Part shown: positions 23,901 to 33,600 of the stretch, piece by piece
Numbering within the stretch: position 1 is the first letter of the stretch
Layout of the letters: each line of letters starts with the position of its first letter
From: Azolla caroliniana
Lineage: Eukaryota; Polypodiophyta
Assembly: GCA_043228905.1 (NCBI GenBank)
Contig: JBHGNT010000003.1
Span: 4,960,001-5,024,000 of the forward strand
Length of the DNA stretch: 64,000 nt
Direction: 5' to 3'
The notes under the pieces: generated by a model
The model's database searches: none
What the model was told of the DNA's origin: nothing
The model's input: only the letters and a program-made list of their open reading frames with translations
Made by a program: the position numbers and the translations under genes

Positions 23901-26900
23901 TATTGTTCTTACTTGTCTATGTGTACTAATCCTTAAAATCACTTCTCCTTGCAAGATTTTACTTGTATGATGACATTCTTCATCATACCAACAATCTAGT
24001 GTAGCTCTAGCATGTATGCATGCATTGCCAACTGTGGGGAAGGCAGTAGCAGTTGCAAAATGCAATGACTTTGACAACCCTTGTGACTTCCGCTAGGGAT
24101 GTCAAAGGACCCAAATTAAGCACGCCATCAGATAAGCCACAAGTGCATACATTAATGCCTCCTGCGTAAATTGGTATTTGGCATGCCTAGTCCCACTCTT
24201 ACCATATACATCCTTTTGGTGTCTATCCTTCACTATAGTGCATAGTTATGCATGATTCGCTGCCAAGCATGTAGATCTAGAGAGAGAGAACTCTCTTGTC
24301 TTGGGTAGAATGGATGGACATCCCATCAAGTAATCAATCATGTTGCATTCACCTTGGGGTTTGAACTTGTCCAAGCATCAGATCTTGGATATTGTAACAA
24401 ACCATTGCATAAACTAATACATATAACAAATTACAATCCCATCGTGCCATGCATAAGATTTCATAAGCCTTAAACCATCACGCACAAATTGGGGACATAT
24501 GTAGATAGGAATCGGCAACGGTTTGGTTTTGGCTTAACTAGTTTGGCATTGTCCAAACCAAACTGGTTAAGCCTTAATTGGTATGGGAATTTTCAAACTT
24601 GAACCAAAACGGCTCCTAAACCGGTTTAACCAAATCGATTATCCTTAACCAGTTTGGGAACCAGTTTAGCCCAAAACGGTTCAGTTTGGCTTGAGCCATC
24701 CCAAACCGAGTGCAAACCGGTTAAGGAAACTCAAGCCTGAACCGAACTGCTAAACTGTTTAAAAACAGTTTAATGGCTCGGTTCAGGCTTGAGCTGAGCT
24801 GTTGCTGATTACTATATGTTGATGTAAAAAATCTTAATTTAAAGATAGATAATTTTTACTCAACAATGTAGGTCTTCTTTTGGGGAGCTATTCCTAACAA
24901 TATAACTCTACACTTACAGATACATCAAAATGTTCACTTTTCCCACATAGCATCTGTTTTTTGGTCTTTCCCAATGCAATGCAATATTTTGTGCAATCTT
25001 TGACCATGGATAGGGGCATTGAATATTCCAATTGCTTTGGCTAAACCTAAGGCTTTAATCATCCTCTTCATTTTTATGGAAAAAAAGAAAGCTTTTGTAT
25101 CCCAAAAATGACACTCATAGACAACAATATATCTAGATGAAGATCTCTCATCAATTCAAGTAGCACATCACAAAGAAATCATGCTTCTAGTGCCTTGATG
25201 CAAGAATCGAAGGAATTTGGGTTTTTTATTGAGATGGCAGAGCTATTATTAATGCACATGTTTCTTAGAACCTACCAACTTGTGTGTTGGCAAACTAAAG
25301 CATGTGCTATTTATAAATGAGTCTCACCTCCAGCTGAGGGCAAATGGATGGACCTGCGGACATCACAAATTTGATCCCTGAAATTAAGATATATGTAAGG
25401 GTATTCTCAGTACAATATTGGTTGTAGAACATCTAGAATCCCCAGACCGTTATGTTTCTTGCAAGCTTTTGACACCAAACATACCTTATTATGCGCATAC
25501 AATTATATATACAATATATTTTACAAAGAAACAAATAGAAGGATATACCAAATAAAAGAGCAGCATGAATTCTCCTGGAAACTCAAAGCCAGATCTGTTA
25601 AAGCTTCAGGATCCCTCCAAGATATGATTGTATCTGCAGTAACAATTTTGATAACCAATATAAAATACTCAAAGCAACACTCAAATATGTCAAGTTTTCC
25701 AGCATCCCATATAAAATGTCTTTAGAACTTACAGGAGATAAACATGTGAATTCAACAAGCAGATATTACCATACTGGCATATAAATAAGCAGTTAAAAGG
25801 ACTTAAGCATGAGGCTCATCAATCATAATTGTTAATACCACAAAGTAATGTGAAAATAACAAATATGACATCAATACCGATTTTGAAAGAATTTAGGAAA
25901 GTTCAACGCATTAGTCCTATATAAACTTAGAATGAATTATCCCTTCAACTATCATACCAAAAGTGCATAAACACATTCAAAATCCACATGAACGGATAAG
26001 CATTATTTAGATAGCTAAAAAACGGCATAACCTTCATCACACCAAATAAGATTTTGAAATAATAAATATGAAGCATACAGAGAAACCCCCCAAAACAAGA
26101 GATTGGAAAAGGAACAAAAAATAAAGATTATGATGGAACTGCGTCTTTTTCAAGTTTAGCATTAGATCCCACCTTTTCTCCAATAAGACAATTCCGAATA
26201 CTTTCAAAATATTTTTACATGGTTTTTCTGCTTTCATAATCTCCAAATAATATTGTGAAATTGGGCACCAGATTTTTATAACAAATCAAGCATACAAAGG
26301 CTAGGATAAGCAATCCATTTCCACTTTCGTTTGCTAATAAAAAGCAGCTGGTTAGCAAGCTATCTATCCTTATTATGTATGGAGTGTTAAATGGCACCCC
26401 TAATCAATCTTCACTGCCACCAGCCATACCATCTGTCTTACGATAAATATCTTCTTTTGAAATTTTATGCACCAACAATTTTGAGTTGTCCTCTTCATCA
26501 ATAACGACAAGGCCCACTGCCTCTGAAATCTGTATGTACCAACAAAAGGTAGAAAGTAAATAAAACATGACCACTAATATTCTGTATGTGAAAATAATTT
26601 ACCTCTAAATATTCAATCGAGACATGACCAGTGCCTTTATCAACCCAATTTCCTTCACCATTTAGCTTGTAAACCTTAGCACGCTACAAAATATATGAAT
26701 TATGTCAATAGAACATACATCTACTTATTTGACATCATTTCACGTTTATGCTTCTTAGTCAAAAACACCTACATATAAACTAAGAGAAAGACAATCTCGT
26801 AAATGAAAGCAAATAAATCATAATAACGTGATCCATAAGGATTACAATCGATAAATATTGTCCCATCAGGGAGAAGAACAAATTAGAAGAAACATTGAAG

Positions 26901-28161
26901 GGGATAAAATAAGAGTGTGAATTTAAATCCTTGAATGATAAGTCTAATCCTCCTGATAATAAAATGCATCAAAGTATAAATGTATACCATAGTTGCCAGA
27001 ATGAAGGAGTTAAATATAAACCAAGAGAAAGGCAATCTCGTAAATGAAATCAAATAAATCATAATAACGCGATCTATAAGGATTACAATGGATAAATATT
27101 GTCCCATCAGGGAAAAGAACAAACTAAAAGAAACATTGAAGGGGCTAAAATAGGAGTGACGATTTAAGTCCTTGAATGATAAGCGTAATCCTTCTGATAA
27201 TAATATGCATCAAAGTATAAATGTATATCATAGTTACCAGAATGATAGGATGCAGGGAAACATGAAAAGACAACCAGGAGATGGAATTGTAATGGTCATT
27301 CTTCAAATAATAAAATGTGATAACATGAATTATCTATCACATAAAATGAGTAGCATAGGGATAGATTTCTGGGCACAAAGTTTTTGATTTTATCAAGACA
27401 GATCATCAAAGTCTTTGGTACATTCGTATGCAATGCGGCTTTTAGGGAAGTACATACAGTGGAAAATCCCTCCCCATGTTTCAATTGCATCTGAAGTATA
27501 ATTCCTGATCCTCAGTTACACCAATTCAATTGCATCTTATTTCCGGCAATACAAAAAGTGGCAGTTGAACGTTTTCTGAGAGCATCTTATGATGTGTCAC
27601 AACTATTAAGCACAAAGTGTTCCATAAGGAGAAACAATCCATAAAGAATCATAATTTATTAAGCACAAAGTGGTGGCGGTTGTTCATCTAACCAAAACAC
27701 TAGAAGTGCATCTGAAGTATGCTAAAGCTGTCAGAATAAAACCGAGAGTAGGATAAATCCCCCTCCTAAAAGTGGTTCAACACCCAGATGGCAGGTGGAT
27801 CTAAGCTGTAATTTCTAGGGACTATATGCAAGAAGAAACTCGAAAAATATACCCCTTCTAGCACGCGTGAGCAATGGGTGAGCAATGGGAACAGAGTGAG
27901 CATGCATCTAGTACATGTGGGATCAAAAACACAGCAAATTCCTTTTCTCCGTTCTTTTTCTGATCAATTTGATCAAAGACTCAGTTTATGACAATCTCCG
28001 GGATAGTTGTCGAATCTTCAAGCGCGAGTTAACCAAATCTTCAAAAGAGGCATACAGGATTTGGGGCAGGCAAAAAATAGAAACAACATAGGGTAGAATA
28101 AAAAAAAGTTAAGAGGGTAAGGCGGTGTAGCTTATACCTGTGAGTTGGATGCCATTGCCAT
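11909..28161 (-). CDS. Protein phosphatase 4 regulatory subunit 3 (PP4R3/SMEK/PSY2-like), 23 exons
   Basis: Exons (minus strand): 28161-28138, 26683-26603, 26529-26430, 25633-25549, 25377-25328, 21696-21629, 19490-19425, 18284-18185, 17136-17059, 16941-16874, 16494-16417, 16298-16203, 16117-16047, 15448-15371, 15269-15173, 15070-14978, 14116-13902, 13810-13696, 13090-12959, 12852-12733, 12658-12498, 12388-12299, 12221-11909. All have AG/GT borders and matching phases, and they sum to 2379 nt (792 aa). PP4R3 is the targeting subunit of the nuclear/cytosolic PP4 phosphatase. The N-terminal PH/EVH1-like domain (about residues 9-110) has [19 protein letters not shown] and TIISWRDPE. The SMK-1/ARM-like part follows ([47 protein letters not shown]). 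The C-terminus is acidic ([11 protein letters not shown]) and ends in a basic KRHRNVSRR, possibly an NLS. The first ATG (28161) was chosen; a second in-frame ATG lies two codons later. Introns hold a LINE, LINE tails and plastid DNA. Exon limits are by eye; family assignment is strong. Confidence 0.92.
17217..17760 (-). mobile_element. Cluster of LINE 3'-tail fragments in a PP4R3 intron
   Basis: Three pieces (about 17217-17297, 17585-17640, 17655-17760) match the complement of the LINE 3' end at 36240-36325. They share a GAAAGAAAG-type tail, ATTAAAGTCATTTAAGAGG, then GCCAAAATGGCC and a GAGATTACA box. No ORF is attached, so these are 5'-truncated LINE copies or a SINE that borrows the LINE tail. 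Confidence 0.65.
18125..18180 (-). mobile_element. Fourth LINE 3'-tail fragment
   Basis: Reads AGAAAGAAAG then TTAATGTCTTTTAAAGAGG and CCAAAATG, like the cluster at 17.2-17.8 kb. It ends a few bases before the splice donor of PP4R3 exon 8. Confidence 0.6.
19019..19114. repeat. 48-bp tandem duplication
   Basis: ACATAGTCTTTATTGG ... CTACATCCGAGCAAG occurs at 19019 and again at 19067 with four or five differences. Confidence 0.9.
19765..20005 (-). pseudogene. rpoB: Plastid rpoB fragment
   Basis: Minus-strand reading gives [14 protein letters not shown], then a LADG-type segment, then [18 protein letters not shown] (19822-19769). This matches the order and wording of a conserved part of the plastid RNA polymerase beta subunit. 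Frameshifts separate the pieces. Confidence 0.75.
20430..20600 (-). pseudogene. rpl2: Plastid rpl2 fragment
   Basis: The minus strand encodes [20 protein letters not shown] and then TLRLPSG. This is close to the conserved GGQLARAAG ... AKLIAKEG ... LPSG stretch of ribosomal protein L2 (uL2). The plastid form is likeliest given the neighbours; a mitochondrial origin cannot be excluded. Confidence 0.65.
20700..21040 (-). pseudogene. ndhA: Plastid ndhA fragment
   Basis: The minus strand gives [14 protein letters not shown] and, after a frameshift, [22 protein letters not shown] and a hydrophobic [13 protein letters not shown]. These match the first transmembrane region and quinone-side loop of NdhA (ISAGIQQRIGPEYAGPLG in the family). 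It is a broken copy. Confidence 0.75.
21905..24110 (-). mobile_element. LINE copy 4 (sense to PP4R3), truncated and decayed
   Basis: The minus strand matches the LINE at 31.6-36.3 kb in several collinear blocks: the ORF2 C-terminal region (about 21905-22010), the connection domain (22140-22680), the YADD-region RT (22720-23060), the FRKAFD region (23280-23460) and the WYDEEC linker (23895-24077). It ends before the C-terminal PIP-like motif. There are many stops. It fills most of the 3.6-kb intron between PP4R3 exons 5 and 6. Confidence 0.85.
24506..24793. repeat. Nested inverted repeats rich in AACCGGTT/CCAAAC words
   Basis: Two clear stems: GGCTTAACTAGTTTGG (24531-) with CCAAACTGGTTAAGCC about 30 bp on, and CTCAAGCCTGAACCGA (24730-24745) with TCGGTTCAGGCTTGAG (24778-24793), the latter enclosing AAACTGTTT/AAACAGTTT. 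The whole block repeats GGTTTGG/CCAAACC words. No open frame. It may be a MITE or a foldback element. Confidence 0.7.
26771..27252. repeat. 241-bp imperfect tandem duplication in a PP4R3 intron
   Basis: ATATAAAC...AAGAGAAAG and the following 230 bp recur at offset 241 (26773 and 27014) at roughly 90-95% identity by eye. Confidence 0.9.
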
Positions 28162-28196
28162 CGCTTCTTCTTCTTCTTCTTCTTGTGCTTCTTCTA
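28162..28196 (-). repeat. GAA repeat in the PP4R3 5' leader
   Basis: Upstream of the start codon the minus strand reads about seven GAA units, a GCACAA gap, then GAAGAAG. The frame is open here, but the first ATG is at 28161, so it is taken as untranslated leader. Confidence 0.8.
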
Positions 28197-30689
28197 ATTC
28201 TGTCCAAAGAAGAATACAATGATAATATTGATGATGAATGGAGCTTCCCAAAGAGAGAGAGAGAGCACATAGAGTAATATGCTCATAGAGTAAGGATTCA
28301 AAGAAAAATGCCCTAAAAGATGTCGGTATGAACAGGTTCACGAACAAACCTCTACATCATATTTGCAAGTGTAATCATACAAATAAGAGGAGAATGTCGT
28401 AGAAGATAGATAGACAAATGGACAGATAGATGAATAATAGGTAGATGTCAGTCGTCCAAATAGTAATGTATTCGGTAAGTATAGTTGTTAACATTACCAA
28501 GCCTAAGCGTGTTGATGTACTATCTTGTGTGACCCCCATTGCTTTTGATGATGTCTTTTTTCTTCACTTGTATGAGTGCTCTCTACACATTGTATGGTGA
28601 CAAGGTTTAGATGAGAACTTTCAATCTAAAGACATTGGCAGTTAAGTGAAGGGTTGTGCATGTTGGGGTGGGTGAGATAGATGGCGCAAACAAGTGGAAG
28701 TGGACCCTTTAGTTCTGATTTGAAATCATGCCCTATTAGTTTTTTTAAATGGAAAGTTTGGTGGGAATGAACTACATATTCTGGAGGTTCAGATTGTCAA
28801 GGTGACTACATGCTTGAAATGCAACTCTACATCCATGGCAAGAGGGTAAGGTTGATTGTAGATATCAAGTTTTGCACTATTCTGGGATCGTTCTATGGTA
28901 AGGATATGATTGACTATGTCCTTGTAGATTGTAGAAATGAAACTCTACATCCATGTGGAGATGGCATCATAGATTGTAGATGTCAAATGGTATAGTACTC
29001 TAGAATCGGTTTATGGTAAGGATATGATTGACCATGTCCTTATTGATCAATTGAAAAAAGTTGACGATGTAAGGACGATTTGGAGTGGCTCATGGATGGA
29101 TGAAACAAAAGGGCTAACATGGTTAACTACTCATGATGATGTTATTGAATAAGCAAAGGGCTTGCTTCTGTGGGTGGTCATTGTCAATGGAATATGAGAA
29201 GCAAGCTTGTATACACATTGAAAAAACAAAAACCATTGTACCATTGTGATTGTGTCAATCAACATGTGAGTGTATTGGCCATTCCCATAGTCATCATGAA
29301 TGACATCTCAAAGTCCATCTTTGGCGAAAGTATTCCTACTTTTTCTTGTACTTCTTGTACATAAATAAAGATGCCTTTTCTTCTTTTCCCATTTACCGTT
29401 GTTTTTTGCTTTGAATTTGATAAGTTGAGATAGACTCATTTGGAAATACTTAGAACCTCCCTAAATATAGTACCACTAGCTATATTGATAACACATGTGC
29501 TAAAAGTCTACGACGTGTATCAAGGTGGTCATGGATTCAAGATAACATCACCATAGAGTCTATCTTAAGTATTGATACCATCTTAGAACAAGCAAGATGA
29601 ATGACCATTAACAACCTCCTCACTTTTCCAACAAATGAAGTCAAAGGAAAATGTTGGCACTTTGAAAGGGATTAGGTATTTAAGAATTGTCCTATGTAAA
29701 TTACCTCAACATTAAAATGGGGCCCATTAGACATCAAAATGTGAAGATGATGTGAAATATTAGAACCGTTTGTATACAATGTGAATGCATAATTCATTTG
29801 TGAGTTATAACTTTGGTTTACATTTATTGGTGTGCAACAAGGTAGAAGCATTTTGGAGAAGAACATCTTCAAAACCACAAAAATAAAGAAAACATTCACC
29901 GGAGTAGATAAACATTCTCCATATATAACATTCTATGGATTTTACTAAAATACTTGTACCTCTTGCCAAAATACCTCACATCTAAAATTCCCAAAATGCC
30001 ACTTTTATAAATTCTTATTATCTCTTCACAATATGTCCCTGTTCTAGAATTCTATAGAGATTGTAGTGAGTGAGAACTAGTGTTATTTTGGATATCATTA
30101 TGCATCTACAAATGCTAATTTCTTCAAATCCTTGGTTAGCCTACACAAGTAGAGATTTACAAAGAAAAAGTTGCATCTTCATGAGTTCCAACGTGTGTAA
30201 TATTGTTCTTTGACCCCAAAACATTTGTTCTTGCCCTTCTCTACATTTTAACCTCTAATTGTTGAATAGAGAAACTTTGTGCTTAAAAAAAAATTTGAAG
30301 TGAGATGGTCAAGCAATTGAAAGAATATTCAAATTAACAATGCAAATTTTACATGAAACGCAATGTGTCTAAAGGGCACATAAAGAACTGAAAGCACTCA
30401 TGTAGCATGCATGCTACAAGAGTTTTTAAGGTTACAAGATACCATACGTACATATATGTTACAAGAGCTCCACACAATGCCCCAAACTCTTTCCCCTGTT
30501 TCGCTGCACCCCATCAATCCTATAGATATTTTTGTGATACAGGGAGATTCATAGTGAATTGTGTGCGATGTGGATACAAGGTTCCCCAACCCACATACTG
30601 ATGATATTCAGCATTTGATCGCACGATATATGAGTCATTCGTTGTATAAGCATCACCGCTCGCAAATACGATCAGATCTTTCTTTAGAT
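28197..30689. other. Intergenic between channel gene and PP4R3 gene
   Basis: Holds the presumed PP4R3 promoter (right of 28196 on the minus strand) and the channel 3' UTR. There is a GA run near 28252-28264 and a 118-bp tandem duplication (28816-29051). No supported gene and no clear TATA or polyadenylation signal. Confidence 0.5.
28816..29051. repeat. About 118-bp imperfect tandem duplication
   Basis: GAAATGCAACTCTACATCCATG...GATTGTAGATATCAA (28816) recurs as GAAATGAAACTCTACATCC...GATTGTAGATGTCAA (28934), each followed by TATGGTAAGGATATGATTGA. Confidence 0.85.
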
Positions 30690-33600
30690 CTAATCATGTG
30701 ACTCCTCTAAATAGGCACCGTAGTCAGGATCTTGAGGCTTTGCAATCTTTACGAAACGATCTTCAGTTGTGCTGCTGCTCTCCCTCAATTTATTGACCCC
30801 ACGCATAGCATTCTTCGCGAAGCGCGCGGCAAATAAGGTCGTCCCCAAGCTTACATTTGCATCCGTTTGTTCCTCGCGATACAATTCCGCAAGTAATTTC
30901 CTCTTCTTATACCTTTTCCATGCGGTCTGTATGATTACAGCTGCCCATGTGCGCCACGGATGTGAATGAAATCTAAATGTTTGGTGCAGCTTCTTGCTGT
31001 GCAAAAGCCGAAACTGCTTCGCAACAAACTTCAGGTCCTCAGCTGTCAATGCAAATGCCTCCACTTCTCCTTCTGCCTCAATTTTCCGATTCGAAGTTGG
31101 CAAGTTCAAGCTCTGCTTCGGGTCCAATGCCCACGAAACAAGTTCCTCACCGCAGAATTCACCTGGAGCCACCTTGATTTGATTGTAATATCCTGTGCGT
31201 CCACCATCTGTTGATGAACTTTTTAGACTGCCTCGAACCACAAACAGCATTTCATTGACAGGATCACCTTCCCTCATAATTATAGTAAACTTTGTGCACA
31301 AAACTGGCCTCAGACGTTCACAAATGGCATCTCGCAACTTAGCATCCATCTCCTCGAACAAGGGAACCTAAAGGAAATAATATTGAAACATATGAATCCA
31401 TACACGATCTCTCTCTCTCTCTCTCTCATTCACCAAATAATGCTTTACATTAACCGACTATCCAAACATTCAGAACAGCTAATAATGAAGTCTCTCCCAT
31501 TCTTTGTGGTGGAACAAGCAGATACTCGTTGTTGGTATTATTCAATGTTCAAATGGGCCGAATCATATGCCACAAATATAAATATAAATGTCTATCAGAC
31601 CAAAATTGGATATTACATAGAGTGATTCGAACTGATCATTAAAATGGATAACAAAAGAGTGTGGAATAGCCCCACAATGCTACTTTTTTGGACAAAGCCA
31701 TGTGAAGAAATCACACTTAGAGCTCAAGGATGACATGACACAATACCTTAAGGATGAAATATCCTCAAGTAAGGTTGAGTTAGGAGCTATAAAAGTGGAT
31801 TTAGAAAAAGGACAAGAAGCAGTGGAAAGATGCATCTCTACAGTGAAAGCCAATGTCACTGAGGAAATGTAAACATGGGCAAACATGGCCAAAGATGCCA
31901 AAGCCCAAGCTGAGCACGGCCAAAACAAAATTAAAGCAAATGCTCCTTGGATAGAGGTACTGAAAAAGCAAAAAGGCACATCCATGGATAGGATGGCAAT
32001 GATGAATGCTACATTAGAAGAAGAAGCCAAGAAGAAAGCTCATGCGTTGCATGTACGAGTGGTTGGTTGGGCCGAAAAAGGAAGCCCACAAGAAGATGCC
32101 AAGAATCTCAGAACAAAGATTGGAGCATCAAATATTACATTTGCTTCGGCATGGAGGGTGGGAAGAGATGAGTCTAGAGCTAAAGCCCTTACCATCTGCT
32201 TGATGGATATTGACAAGAAAAAAGTTTTCCTCTCAAAAAGAAAGGCACTCAAGGGTGAGAAAATATACTTAGATGATGATCTCACTCCAGCCCAAGTGGC
32301 ACACCGCATAGAGAACATGCCACGAGTGCTTGATGCAAGAAAGGAAGGAAAATGGGCCGTATATAGAGATGGCAAGGTCATTATTACAGAGAAGAGAACC
32401 GCATGACGATATATGGCCTATGAGACCCTACGCATGACCATATGGAATTGCAACGGTTCTCTACGGACAGATGTCGGATATTTTGAAGATACATTGAAAA
32501 ACACAGATATTGCTATGTACACAGAGACTCACCAATGCTTGGCTAGCAAACTCCCCGAGGTACAAGGATATAGATGGGAGTCAATATGTCGCCCCCAATC
32601 TCGGACACCATGAAGCACTAGAGGTTCGGGAGGAGTGGCTGTGCTATACAAAAAGGAGCTCCATGATCAAGTACATGTTGTCCATAAGGATGTATATGCA
32701 CGCTACATGTGGATACGAATCAAAAGAGGAGATCTTAGGGAGTTATATATTGCAATTTGCTATTTTCCACCTGCCTACTCAAGGTTTGCACCTCTAGGTG
32801 AATCACCATATCTACCTCTATATGATGATGATATCATAAGATTTGCTAATATGGGGGAAATAATACTATTAGGAGATTTTAATGCACGAACCAAGGATGA
32901 ACAAACAACTATGTTTAACACCAACAAGGCTGTTTATGGAGAAGTTATGGCAGAAGAGGTTGGTCTAAAGCGACAAGCTCAAGATATGAGTGTTATAACT
33001 GAATATGGAAAACACTTTCTAGCCTTGGGAAGTGCGCATGGATTTGTGATATATAATGGCTTGTCACAATGGCCTGGATCAAACAACTATGTTTAACACC
33101 AACAAGGCTGTTTATGGAGAAGTTATGGCAGAAGAGGTTGGTCTAAAGCGACAAGCTCAAGATATGAGTGTTATAACTGAATATGGAAAACACTTTCTAG
33201 CCTTGGGAAGTGCGCATGGATTTGTGATATATAATGGCTTGTCACAATGGCCTGGATCAGATGCTTTGACATGTTGGAACCCAAAAGGAGGTGCAAGCAC
33301 AATCGATTATCTAATGGGATATCCATCTCTTATACCTGAAATAAAAGAGTTCACTATATCGGGTAGACCTATTGGCTTGGCAGCAGATCATGCATATCTA
33401 CGCTTCGAGGTAAAGGATGGATGCACAAAGGCTGTATGTGCTAAGAGAGTGGGCTGGCTAAGTATCTATTTACTCGTGAGACAATTCATGTGTATAGTTG
33501 TGGTGTATACAATGGCATGCTAGATTTGGATCCTCTCGCACCCCTTGAAGAACTTACCCAAGGATTATCCGACTCATTGCATAAAGCAGCCACAAATGCC

